This document shows, one piece after another, positions 1 through 7,687 of a stretch of DNA of 32,740 nt (position 1 is the first letter of the stretch; each line of letters begins with the position of its first letter). The stretch is from Candidatus Rokuibacteriota bacterium (GTDB taxonomy: Bacteria > Methylomirabilota > Methylomirabilia > Rokubacteriales > CSP1-6), in the NCBI GenBank assembly GCA_003220315.1, contig QHSA01000164.1:1-32740 (forward strand), written 5' to 3'. A program made the position numbers and the translations under genes. The notes beneath the pieces were generated by a model. It had not been told where the DNA came from and searched no databases. It saw only the letters and a list, made by a program, of their open reading frames with translations.

Positions 1-842
1 TCCGTGTAGGGGACCGCCCGGTCGCTCTGGCCGTGAATCAAGATCAGACGTGCACGGATCTCGCCCACCACGCGCAGCGGCGACAGCTCGTCGAGGTAGC
101 GCTCGAGCGCGGGGGGAAGCCGGGCGAGGAACCGCGCGGCGCGGTCGGCGTCGGCGGCCATGAGCTCGGCGCGCGCGGCGGGCTCGAGCAGGTCGGCGTT
201 GGCGGCGACGAACGACCGCACCAGCTCCGGGTCGTGGACGACGCGGCCCCGCACGCCGCCGTACTCGTAGGCGCCCGTGAGCCAGAAACGGAGCACCTCG
301 CGCGCCGAGGCGTAACCGCCGAGACTCACGACCGCGCGCACGCGCTCGCGCACGCGGGGATCGGCCGCCGCGAGGAGCGCGGGCCCGGCCCCGACGCTCA
401 CGCCGAGGACGACCGAAGGGCTGGCGAGCGCGGCGAGCGTCGCCACGACGGGTGCGACGTCGTTCGACCCCAGGCGTCCGCGCGTGAGACCGGGGATCGT
501 CGGGACGGCGACGTCAAAGCCGCAGCGCGCCAGGAGCGTCGCCGCCTCACGCACCCGGGCGTCGTCCTTGCCCTCGGGGGCGAAGCCATGGACGAGCACC
601 AGGGGCGCGCTGCCTGGGAGCCCGGCCGGAACGTACCGGTCCACGGCGGCGCCGGCGACCGCGAGCGGCTCGCGCGTCGGCTCGAGCGTCAGCGCCGACA
701 GAGGCGCCAGCCGGCCCTGGCTCAGAAACTCGACGAGGAACGCGCCGGCCCACAGCGTGCGGCGACCGGCGTGCGCGATAGGAACGAAGAGGACGAGTGC
801 GAGGAGGAGGCCGGCGAGCCGGACTACTTCCGGTTGACGCAC
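1..842 (-). CDS. alpha/beta hydrolase, membrane-anchored or exported (3' end beyond window)
   Basis: Reading the minus strand from a GTG at 842 gives an open frame of 280 codons to the window edge. Residues 8-25 are a hydrophobic segment (signal peptide or anchor). The alpha/beta-hydrolase fold follows: an oxyanion-type LVLVHGF around residues 81-87, a nucleophile elbow GVSVG with Ser near 149, and LILIHGQSD near the edge, where the Asp is the likely acid. The catalytic His should lie beyond the window. The GTG start overlaps the last 19 bases of the upstream methyltransferase gene, so the two are probably translationally coupled. The substrate cannot be told; dienelactone-hydrolase or prolyl-oligopeptidase-like relatives are possible. 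The family is clear by motif order; the exact start is inferred. Confidence 0.75.
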   Translation of the reverse strand, partial: MRQPEVVRLAGLLLALVLFVPIAHAGRRTLWAGAFLVEFLSQGRLAPLSALTLEPTREPLAVAGAAVDRYVPAGLPGSAPLVLVHGFAPEGKDDARVREAATLLARCGFDVAVPTIPGLTRGRLGSNDVAPVVATLAALASPSVVLGVSVGAGPALLAAADPRVRERVRAVVSLGGYASAREVLRFWLTGAYEYGGVRGRVVHDPELVRSFVAANADLLEPAARAELMAADADRAARFLARLPPALERYLDELSPLRVVGEIRARLILIHGQSDRAVPYT

Positions 843-1453
843 TTCACGAGGCGCCACCCGTTGAACATGTTCGCCCGCGCGACGACCTCGGGCTCGAGCC
901 CGACCGCGGCGAGGAGCGGCCCGAGCGCGAGGTTCGACTTCCAGCCGAGTCGCGTGCAGAGGGGTGCCACCAGGTCCTCGAGCCACCCCATGACCCGGCG
1001 CTCGCTGCGGAAGTGGTTGAGGGTGACGAGGACGCCGCCTGGCTTGACCACGCGGCGCATCTCGCGAAGGACGGCGACCGGATCGGGGACCGCGGAAATC
1101 GTGTACGTCGCCACGGCCTTATCGAACTCGTCGTCTGCGAAGTCCATGGACGTTGCGTCCATGACCTTGAGCGTCACGTTCGGCATCGCCAGCGTCTGCA
1201 CCCGCTCGACGGCCTTGTCGAGCATCTCCGCGGAGAGGTCGATGCCGGTCAGCCGGCAGGCGGGCGGGTAGAGGGGCAGGTTCAGGCCGGTGCCGATCCC
1301 CACCTCGAGCACGGAGTCGCCGCGCTGGATGTCGAGGTGCTTGACGGCCGCGACGCGGCCCGGGGCGAAGATCCAGTCGAAGATGAAGTCGTAGACCGGG
1401 GCGTACAGCTCGTAGGCGCGCTCGACCTGCCTCTTCTCCAACGCCGCGTCCAC
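824..1453 (-). CDS. class I SAM-dependent methyltransferase, phosphatidylethanolamine N-methyltransferase (PmtA)-like
   Basis: The protein has 209 aa. Motif I (VLEVGIGTG, residues 48-56) binds S-adenosylmethionine, TGIDLSAEML (69-78) carries the acidic ribose-binding residue, and VVKPGG is the post-motif region typical of UbiE/PmtA-type enzymes. The N-terminal YELYAPVYDFIFDWIF followed by GRVAAV resembles the short bacterial PmtA family, which methylates phosphatidylethanolamine at the inner membrane towards phosphatidylcholine. I infer that role; a ubiquinone/menaquinone-type methyltransferase is the main alternative. The start is GTG with a GGAGGG ribosome site six bases upstream (1460-1465). 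It has its own promoter at 1522-1551 and overlaps the downstream hydrolase gene. Confidence 0.8.
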   Translation of the reverse strand: MDAALEKRQVERAYELYAPVYDFIFDWIFAPGRVAAVKHLDIQRGDSVLEVGIGTGLNLPLYPPACRLTGIDLSAEMLDKAVERVQTLAMPNVTLKVMDATSMDFADDEFDKAVATYTISAVPDPVAVLREMRRVVKPGGVLVTLNHFRSERRVMGWLEDLVAPLCTRLGWKSNLALGPLLAAVGLEPEVVARANMFNGWRLVKCVNRK

Positions 1454-1521
1454 TCAGAGCCCTCCAGCATTTTGGGTTTTGGATTCGAGGCCGGCGAACG
1501 GCAGATCGATTTGCTAGCGGT

Positions 1522-1551
1522 ATTCTACCCGCTGGCCGAAGCCGTTGCCAA
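1522..1551 (-). promoter_or_regulatory. sigma70-type promoter for the methyltransferase-hydrolase pair
   Basis: On the minus strand, TTGGCA (1551-1546) and TAGAAT (1527-1522) are separated by 18 bases, each one mismatch from consensus. The -10 box is about 70 bases before the GTG at 1453. The site sits in the 110-base gap after mgtE, which suggests the methyltransferase pair can be transcribed separately from the upstream operon. Confidence 0.55.
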
Positions 1552-1563
1552 GAGTCTTTTGCG

Positions 1564-2916
1564 TTAGAGCAGGAACCGTATCAACAGGGTGGCCAGGCCG
1601 AGGAACGAAAAGAATCCACACACATCGGTGAAGGTCGTGATGATCACGCTGGACGCGATCGCGGGGTCTATTCTAAAAGCCTTGAGCGCGATCGGGATGA
1701 GCGTGCCCACGACGGCGGCGACCAGCATGTTGAAGATGAGCGCGACGCCCAAGATGAGCGAGAGCAGGAGGTTACCCTTCCACGCGTACGCGACGGTCGC
1801 AAGCGCGAAGCCGCTGACCGCCCCGGTTGCGAGCGCGAGCCACATCTCCTTCCACAGCACGCGCCACAGGACGCTGCGGGTGAGGTCTCCGAGCGCGATG
1901 CCTCGGACGACGACCGTCGCGGTCTGAGTCGTGGCGATCCCACCCTCGGAGGCCACGATGGGCATGAACACGGCGAGCACCGCGAGATGGGCGATCGTCT
2001 TTTCGAACAGCCCGATGACGGAGGCCGCGATGATGGCCGTGGCGAGATTGACCAAGCGCCAAATGAGGCGCTTGGGCAGGACGGACCGCGGCGGATCCAG
2101 GACGTTCTCGTCGCCGCCGACGCCGCCGAGGCGCTGGATGTCCTCGGTCGCCTCCTCGCGGAGGACGTCGATGACGTCGTCCACGCCGATCGTGCCCAGG
2201 AGCCGGCGGTTCGCGTCCACGACGGGGATCTGGATCACGTTGTAGCGCTGGACGAGGCGCGCGACTTCCTCCTGGTCGGTGTCCACGGTCACGCTCTCCA
2301 CGTCCTCGGTGCGGATCGTCCGGATCGGCGCCGCCGGGTCCGCCGTGATGAGGCGGTGGAGCGGGACGAAGCCGACCAGGTGGTCGTGGTCGTCCACGAC
2401 GTAGACATAGAAAGCGCCGTCGCCCGTCTTCGCCTTGCGGATGTGCTCGATCGCCCGGGCCACCGTCACCGTCTCGGGCACGGCGACGAAGTCGGGTGAC
2501 ATGAGGCGGCCCGCGGTGCGCTCCGGATACTCGAGGAGCTCCTGGACCTCCTCGGCCTTCTCCTCCTCCATGAGGTCGAGGAGTTCCTCGGCCTGCTCCT
2601 TCGGCAGCTCCTCGACGACGTTCACGACCTCGTCGCTGGGCATGCGGTCGAGGGCGCGCGAGACCTCCGCCTCGTCGAGTGAGCCGATCAGCTCGCGCAG
2701 GATCGGATCGTCGAGCTCGGCGAGGACCGCGCCGGCCTGCTGGGGCGTGAGGAGCCGGAACACGCGGACCTGATCCTCGAGCGGGAGCTCGCGGATCACG
2801 CGCGAGACGTCGGCCGGATGCGCCCCGGCCAGGACATCCGCGAGGCGCTCTTCGCGGCCGCCTTCGAGCAACTCCCGGATTGCCTCCGTGAGCTGTGCCT
2901 GTGCCGTCTCTTCCAT
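1564..2916 (-). CDS. mgtE: magnesium transporter MgtE
   Basis: The 450-aa protein has the full MgtE layout. An acidic helical N domain covers about residues 10-130, with Leu/Glu-rich repeats. The Y-x-x-x-T-A-G-x-x-M linker follows at about 130-140, then two CBS domains to about 260, and a five-helix membrane domain from about 285 to the end. The pore-region segment reads MPIVASEGGIATTQTATVVVRG, where most MgtE proteins have GGNxGxQ, a modest divergence. The late Asp in IITTFTD matches the conserved selectivity-site aspartate. It imports Mg2+ (possibly other divalent cations) across the inner membrane, gated by cytoplasmic Mg2+ binding between the N and CBS domains. The start codon lies one base after the stop of the upstream DHH gene, so the two are one transcript. 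I saw no M-box-like leader. Confidence 0.93.
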   Translation of the reverse strand: MEETAQAQLTEAIRELLEGGREERLADVLAGAHPADVSRVIRELPLEDQVRVFRLLTPQQAGAVLAELDDPILRELIGSLDEAEVSRALDRMPSDEVVNVVEELPKEQAEELLDLMEEEKAEEVQELLEYPERTAGRLMSPDFVAVPETVTVARAIEHIRKAKTGDGAFYVYVVDDHDHLVGFVPLHRLITADPAAPIRTIRTEDVESVTVDTDQEEVARLVQRYNVIQIPVVDANRRLLGTIGVDDVIDVLREEATEDIQRLGGVGGDENVLDPPRSVLPKRLIWRLVNLATAIIAASVIGLFEKTIAHLAVLAVFMPIVASEGGIATTQTATVVVRGIALGDLTRSVLWRVLWKEMWLALATGAVSGFALATVAYAWKGNLLLSLILGVALIFNMLVAAVVGTLIPIALKAFRIDPAIASSVIITTFTDVCGFFSFLGLATLLIRFLL

Positions 2917-2917
2917 C

Positions 2918-3928
2918 TCAGCCTCGGAGCGCCTGGAGGAAGCGCGCCACGATCGCCTTCCGCAGCCCCTCGCCCGCCGGCTCGCCGACGCGAGCCTCCC
3001 AGTCGCGCAGGCGGATCACGGCCTTCGCCATCGCGCGGTGGCCGCCCGCGCGGCCGACCTCGCCGAACGCACGGCGCACCACATCGCCCGCGGCGCGAAC
3101 GTACCCCACGTTGCGCACGCTGATGTGGAGCTCGCCGTTCACGGTGCCGGACACGACCGACCACTCCGCGCCCTCGATCTGAAGGAAGAACTCCGCGAAC
3201 TGGGCGACCAGCTCGGGGTAGGCGACGGGCCCGAGGTGCGAGAAGACGACCCCGTGCGTGAGCTGCCGGCGCGCGATCCCGAGCGCCAGGACGTCGAGCG
3301 CCTCGTTGGGCAGCTCGGGGCGCTCGATACGCCGGAGCGCCGAGTGGTTTGCCAGCGGGTGCAGGTACGCGAACGCCTCGAGATCCGCCTTGGTGGCGCC
3401 CCGCTCGAGGTGGAGCGTGTCGGTCTTGATGCCGTAGAGGAGCGCCGTCGCGAGGCGCTGCGTGATCTTCACGTCCGCGGCGCGCAAGTACTCGGTCATG
3501 ATCGTCGAGGTCGCGCCCCACGAGGGGCGGATGTCCCGGAGGTGCGCCCGCGCGGGCGTCTCCTCGGGGTGGTGGTCGATGACGAGGTCGACCTCGCCGA
3601 ACGCCTCCTCGAAGAAGCTCGGCTGGGCGTCCACCATCGCGACCATGTCGTACTCGTCGATCGCGTGCCCCTTGATCTCTTCGACGTCGATGTCGAGGAT
3701 GCGGGTCATCGCCCGGTTCTCGGGACGCGTGATCGTGCCGAACGTGGCGATGGGCGCCGCCGCCTTGGTCCGCCCGAGGAGCGTCCGGAGCGCGAGCGCC
3801 GAGGCGATCGCGTCGGGGTCCGGGTCGTCCTGCATCATGATGAGCACCCGGTCGGCGGACGCGAAGTGGCTGCGGACCCGGTCCGTCCGGCTCCGTGCCG
3901 AGGCGCGCGAGGATGTCCGTTCACGCAT
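2918..3928 (-). CDS. DHH-family phosphoesterase (NrnA-like nanoRNase / pAp phosphatase family)
   Basis: The 336-aa protein shows the DHH superfamily motifs. Motif I is DDPDPDA (residues 34-40), motif II Asp is near 100 (AMVD), motif III is VIDHH (116-120), and GIKTDT is the fourth metal-site motif. A DHHA1-type C-terminal domain follows, with GGHRAMA in place of GGHxxAxG. Family members use two Mn2+ ions to hydrolyse short oligoribonucleotides, 3'-phosphoadenosine 5'-phosphate or cyclic dinucleotides. Which substrate applies here cannot be decided by eye. The N-terminal 20 residues are Arg/Ser-rich and unconserved-looking, so a later start is possible, though the ATG at 3928 is the first in frame. 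It is 43 bases downstream of the lyase gene and one base before mgtE. Confidence 0.85.
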   Translation of the reverse strand: MRERTSSRASARSRTDRVRSHFASADRVLIMMQDDPDPDAIASALALRTLLGRTKAAAPIATFGTITRPENRAMTRILDIDVEEIKGHAIDEYDMVAMVDAQPSFFEEAFGEVDLVIDHHPEETPARAHLRDIRPSWGATSTIMTEYLRAADVKITQRLATALLYGIKTDTLHLERGATKADLEAFAYLHPLANHSALRRIERPELPNEALDVLALGIARRQLTHGVVFSHLGPVAYPELVAQFAEFFLQIEGAEWSVVSGTVNGELHISVRNVGYVRAAGDVVRRAFGEVGRAGGHRAMAKAVIRLRDWEARVGEPAGEGLRKAIVARFLQALRG

Positions 3929-3971
3929 GCTCTCAGAAGTATGCTCCGCCCGCGCCGCGGGACAAGCGGAT

Positions 3972-5525
3972 TTATCCGAGGAACCTCGTCCGGAAATTCC
4001 TGAGGGCGCGGCTCGCCTGGACCCGCCGGCGGAGGGCCCGGTCGATCGCGCGCGGCCCGGTGAGCGCCGGCGGAGCCAGGATCCGGGTGAGCTCCCGGGG
4101 CGTCATCAACCCGTGCTCGAGCACGACGTCGCGGACCGCGACGCCCCGCGCCTGTGCCTGCTTGACGACCTCCGCGGTGACGTCGTAGCCGAGATAGGGC
4201 GAGAGCGCCGTGGCCTCGACACGGCTCCGCGCGAGGAGCTCGCCCACCCGGGTGCGGTCCACCCGGAGCCCGGCGATGCACCGCGTCCGCAATAACCGCG
4301 TCGCCCGGGTCAGAAGCTCGAGGCTCTCGGCGAGGTTCGTGGCGCAGAGCGGTGTCATCACGTTGAGCTCGAGCTCGCCCGCCGCGGCCGCCAGCGCGAT
4401 CGCGTGGTCGTTGGCCGCTACCTGGAAGCACGCCATCTGGACCGCCTCGGCCACGGAGGGGTTGACCTTGCCGGGCATGATCGACGACCCCGGCTCGACC
4501 TCAGGGAGACGCAGCTCGCCGAGGCCCGCCGCGGGTCCGGAGGCGAGAAGCCGCAGGTCGAAGCAGATCTTGCCGAGGTCTACGGCGAGGGCGCGCAGCG
4601 CGCCCGAGCACGCCAGGATCGGCCGCAAGCTCCACGTCGCCGTGACCGCGCTCGGCGCCGGGCGCAGGCGCCGGCCCGTGATCCGGGAGAGCTCGCGGAC
4701 GACCAGGACGCGGAAGCGCGGGTGCGCCGTCAGCCCGGTGCCCACCGCCGTGCCGCCCAGGCCCACGGCGTCGAGCTCCGCCTCGGTGGCCCGCAGCGCG
4801 GCTCCGGCTGCGCGGATCGCCTCGGCCCAGCCCGCGAACACCTGCCCGTACGTGATCGGGACCCCGTCTTGGAGGTGGGTGCGCCCGACCTTCACGACCG
4901 CCCGCTCGCGGCGGGCGAGCCGGGCGAGCGCGCGCTGGAGGGCGCCGAGCTCGTCGTGGAGTGCCGGGAGCAGCTCGAGCGCCATCAGACGGATGGCGGT
5001 AGGCGTCACGTCGTTCGACGACTGGGCGAGGTTCACGTGATTGTTGGGGTGGATCGGTGCCCAGCGCCCGCGCCGGCCGCCGAGCCGCTCGTTGGCCAGG
5101 TTCGCGATGACCTCGTTCACATTCATGTGGGTGGGTGTGCCGGCGCCAGCCTGGAACGGGTCGAGCACGGCGACGTCCGGGACCGTTCCGTCGGCGACGC
5201 GAGCGGCCGCCCAGACGATGGCGCGCGCCCACCCGCGGGGGAGAAGGCCGAGCCTCGCGTTCGCCCGCGCCGCCGCCGCCTTGACGTGCGCGTAGGCGCG
5301 GATCAGCGCCGGGTGGGGCGCGCGCCGGGAGAGCTGGAACGTCTCGCGCGCGCGCTGGGTGAAGGCGCCGTAGAGCGCCCGCGCCGGGACGTCCTTGACG
5401 CCGAGGCTGTCGCGCTCTCGGCGGATCCTCGCTACGCGCCGAATTTGGTCAGCCGGAGCGCGTTGGCCATGACGAGTGGCATCAGGTGGTGCGACGGGAG
5501 GACGCCGAGGCTGCCGGCCGCGCAC
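3972..5525 (-). CDS. aspartase/fumarase superfamily lyase (aspartate ammonia-lyase or class II fumarase-like)
   Basis: Superfamily hallmarks are in order: AGAGTPTHMNVNEV (about residues 126-139), NNHVNLAQSSND (161-172), the catalytic-base region GRTHLQD (214-220) and the signature GSSIMPGKVNP (346-356) on the mobile substrate loop. Members eliminate ammonia from aspartate or water from malate to give fumarate; the motifs are intermediate, so I do not choose. Conserved sequence begins only at about residue 34 (RIRRERDSLG), downstream of the apgM stop. No ATG, GTG or TTG lies between the GTG at 5525 and that point, nor for many codons after it. The 5525 start therefore implies a 94-base overlap with the mutase gene; otherwise a rare start such as the in-frame ATT at 5444 is used. 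The length of 517 aa is somewhat over the usual 460-470. Confidence 0.85.
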   Translation of the reverse strand: MRGRQPRRPPVAPPDATRHGQRAPADQIRRVARIRRERDSLGVKDVPARALYGAFTQRARETFQLSRRAPHPALIRAYAHVKAAAARANARLGLLPRGWARAIVWAAARVADGTVPDVAVLDPFQAGAGTPTHMNVNEVIANLANERLGGRRGRWAPIHPNNHVNLAQSSNDVTPTAIRLMALELLPALHDELGALQRALARLARRERAVVKVGRTHLQDGVPITYGQVFAGWAEAIRAAGAALRATEAELDAVGLGGTAVGTGLTAHPRFRVLVVRELSRITGRRLRPAPSAVTATWSLRPILACSGALRALAVDLGKICFDLRLLASGPAAGLGELRLPEVEPGSSIMPGKVNPSVAEAVQMACFQVAANDHAIALAAAAGELELNVMTPLCATNLAESLELLTRATRLLRTRCIAGLRVDRTRVGELLARSRVEATALSPYLGYDVTAEVVKQAQARGVAVRDVVLEHGLMTPRELTRILAPPALTGPRAIDRALRRRVQASRALRNFRTRFLG

Positions 5526-6643
5526 GCCCGCTCGGTGAAGGCGGTCACCGGATCCGCGCCGCAGTAGCGGCTCCAGAGGAGCACGGGCACCGGCTGCCAG
5601 CCGTGCGCGGCGAGCACCGACGGCGTCGCGTGGTCGCCCGTCACCACGAGGACATCCGGCTTGAGTGCCCGAATGTCGGGGACGGAGGCGTCGAGGCGCT
5701 CGAGGGCGGCGACCTTGGCGCCGAAGTCGCCGTCCTCGCCCGCCTTGTCCGTGTCCTTGTAGTGCAGGAAGAAGAAGTCGTACGCGTCCCAGTGCTCGCG
5801 GAGCGTCCTGAGCTCCTCGCCGAACGTGCCGCCCGTCTTGAGCACCTCCATGCCCACGAGCTTGGCGAGCCCGCGGTACATCGGATAGGCGGCGATCGCC
5901 GCGGGGCGGAGACCGAAGACCTCGGGAAAGCGCGGGAGCCTGGGGAGCCGGTCGAAGCCTCGCAGCAGGACCATGTTAGCGGGCGCCGCGTCGGCGAGCC
6001 GGCGGCGCGCGCCGGCGACGAACGCATTCACCCGCTGCGCCGACGCCTTCGCTTTCGGCTCGAGCGGCTTCACGGGAAGGGGGGCCCGGCCGAGCGCCTG
6101 CGGGTCGGTCTCGGAGAGCCGGCCCGAGAGTCCGCCCGCCTTGCCTCGGCCGCGCAGGACCAGGACGAAGCGGTGCTCCTTCACGGGCTCGACGAACAGC
6201 TCGACGCCCGGTAGCGGGATCCCCCGGAGCCGCTCGGTCAGGCGCACGCAGACCTCGGTGGGGATGCGCCCCGCGCGCCGGTCGGTGATGCGACCGGTGG
6301 AGTCAACGGTGCAGAAGTTGCCGCGCGCGGCCACATCGCCCGGGCGGAGGTCGAACTCGATCCCAAGGGCCTCGAGGACGCCGCGCCCGACCTGGTAGCG
6401 GAGCGGGTCGTAGCCGAAGAGCCCGAGGTGCCCGGGCCCGCTGCCGGGCGTGATCCCCGGCGCCACGTGGCGGATGAGACCGCACGCCGACTCGGCGGCG
6501 AGCGCCGCGAGGTTCGGCAGGCGCGCGGTCTCGAGCTCGGAGCGGCCGGTCTCGGGGCGCGGCAGGCCCCCCAGGCCGTCGAGCGAGAGCACGACGATCT
6601 TCGTGGTGTTCTGGACGACGAGCGGCGCGATCAGCTCCAGCAT
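5432..6643 (-). CDS. apgM: 2,3-bisphosphoglycerate-independent phosphoglycerate mutase, archaeal type
   Basis: The 403-aa length matches the ApgM family of the alkaline phosphatase superfamily. VVLSLDGLGG (residues 17-26) provides the first metal-binding Asp. GSGPGHLGLFGYDP carries the presumed phosphorylated Ser (68). HYKDTDKAGEDGD and VVTGDHATPS near the C-terminus supply the remaining metal-site Asp and His residues. It interconverts 3- and 2-phosphoglycerate in glycolysis and gluconeogenesis. The ATG at 6643 lies 13 bases after the stop of the fumarylacetoacetase-like gene, with a GGAGG further upstream, and the 3' end is overlapped by the lyase frame. The enzyme is common in archaea and some bacteria and often replaces GpmA or GpmI; whether others exist in this genome is unknown. 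Confidence 0.92.
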   Translation of the reverse strand: MLELIAPLVVQNTTKIVVLSLDGLGGLPRPETGRSELETARLPNLAALAAESACGLIRHVAPGITPGSGPGHLGLFGYDPLRYQVGRGVLEALGIEFDLRPGDVAARGNFCTVDSTGRITDRRAGRIPTEVCVRLTERLRGIPLPGVELFVEPVKEHRFVLVLRGRGKAGGLSGRLSETDPQALGRAPLPVKPLEPKAKASAQRVNAFVAGARRRLADAAPANMVLLRGFDRLPRLPRFPEVFGLRPAAIAAYPMYRGLAKLVGMEVLKTGGTFGEELRTLREHWDAYDFFFLHYKDTDKAGEDGDFGAKVAALERLDASVPDIRALKPDVLVVTGDHATPSVLAAHGWQPVPVLLWSRYCGADPVTAFTERACAAGSLGVLPSHHLMPLVMANALRLTKFGA

Positions 6644-6656
6644 CGATCGCGCCCGC

Positions 6657-7559
6657 TCACGCCTCCTTCACCGGGTTCTCGAGCCGCCCGAGCCCGGTGA
6701 TCTCCATTGTGACGACGTCACCCGGCTGGAGGTACACGGGCGGCTTCTTGCCGAGCCCGACGCCGGGCGGCGTTCCGGTGGCGATGAGATCGCCGGGCGC
6801 GAGCGTCATCAGCCCCGAGAGATAGCTCACGAGGTAGCGGACGTCGAAGATGAACGTCTTCGTGTTGCCGCTCTGCATCTGCTTGCCGTTCACCCAGGTC
6901 CGGAGCTCGAGGGCGTGTGGGTCGGTGATCTCCTTCCGGTCGGCGATGTAGGGGCCGACGGGCGCCGCAGTCTCGAAGATCTTCCCGGCCATCCACTGGC
7001 TCGTGATGAACTGGAAGTCCCGCGCGCTCGCGTCGTTGATGATCGTGTACCCCCACACGTAGTCGAGCGCCTGCTCTCTGGCGACGAAACGCGCCGTGCG
7101 GCCGATGACCACGCCCAGCTCGACCTCCCAGTCGAGCTGCTGAGAGCCGCGCGGCCTCAGGATGGGCTCGCCCGGGTCGCGGATCGAGTTCGACCACTTG
7201 GCGAAGATCGGTGGCTCCTTGGGAATCGGGTTGCCCGTCTCTTCGGCGTGATCCCGGTAGTTGAGGCCGATGCAAATGAACTTCCCCGGATCGGCGATCG
7301 GCGCGTGGAGGCGAGCGCTCGCGGCGGGTACGGTGACCCACTCGCTGATCGAGAGGACGGCCTCCTCGGCGGCGGCGCCGCCCTCGAGGAAGCCGCGCGT
7401 GCTCTGCGGCACCAGGGCCGCGGCGATCTCCCGAGCCCGTACGACGCCGCGCCGGGTGAGGGTAGCGGCAAGGCTTGCCTCGAGGTCGGCGATGCGATCG
7501 CCCCGAAGCGCGCCGAGGCGGGGGGACTGTTCGTTGGTGGAGAAGCGGACGAGCTTCAT
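6657..7559 (-). CDS. fumarylacetoacetate hydrolase (FAH) family protein
   Basis: From the ATG at 7559 the protein has 300 aa. FICIGLNYRDHAEETG (residues 94-109) is the family entry motif. DWEVELGVVIG carries metal ligands Glu145 and Glu147, and INDASARD carries Asp176. TGTPPGVG near the C-terminus is the usual oxyanion/lid segment. Family members are metal-dependent hydrolases or decarboxylases acting on 2-oxo acids: fumarylpyruvate hydrolase, acylpyruvase, oxaloacetate decarboxylase or 2-keto-3-deoxy sugar-acid enzymes. The substrate is not readable here. An upstream in-frame start at 7592 exists, but a GGAGG site at 7569-7573, nine bases before 7559, decides for the shorter form. It is the first gene of the minus-strand operon. 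Confidence 0.88.
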   Translation of the reverse strand: MKLVRFSTNEQSPRLGALRGDRIADLEASLAATLTRRGVVRAREIAAALVPQSTRGFLEGGAAAEEAVLSISEWVTVPAASARLHAPIADPGKFICIGLNYRDHAEETGNPIPKEPPIFAKWSNSIRDPGEPILRPRGSQQLDWEVELGVVIGRTARFVAREQALDYVWGYTIINDASARDFQFITSQWMAGKIFETAAPVGPYIADRKEITDPHALELRTWVNGKQMQSGNTKTFIFDVRYLVSYLSGLMTLAPGDLIATGTPPGVGLGKKPPVYLQPGDVVTMEITGLGRLENPVKEA

Positions 7560-7591
7560 GGCTAGCGGCCTCCAGACAGAAGTAGTGGCCA

Positions 7592-7617
7592 ATTATAGCC
7601 TTTCGCGAATTTTCGCG
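7592..7617 (-). promoter_or_regulatory. promoter with perfect TATAAT and TTTCGCG repeats for the FAH-family operon
   Basis: On the minus strand TATAAT (7597-7592) is a perfect -10 box, about 33 bases before the ATG at 7559. No good -35 box is seen at the right distance. Instead there are two direct copies of TTTCGCG (plus strand 7601-7607 and 7611-7617), the first forming the palindrome TTCGCGAA (7602-7609). This suggests an activator- or repressor-bound promoter. The regulator is unknown. Confidence 0.5.
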
Positions 7618-7687
7618 CCGCGAGCCGTTTGAGATATGCTGGGTGTCTCCAGATGCTAAGGCTCACCCGCGACCAGGAGGTCATCCG

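Noticed and set aside
33-1271. Plus-strand 412-codon frame at the left edge
   Set aside because: Antisense to an alpha/beta hydrolase with nucleophile elbow and to a methyltransferase with SAM motifs.
2917-3000. Mg2+-sensing M-box riboswitch before mgtE
   Set aside because: The region upstream of mgtE is the 3' end of the DHH coding sequence with one base between genes; there is no leader to hold a riboswitch.
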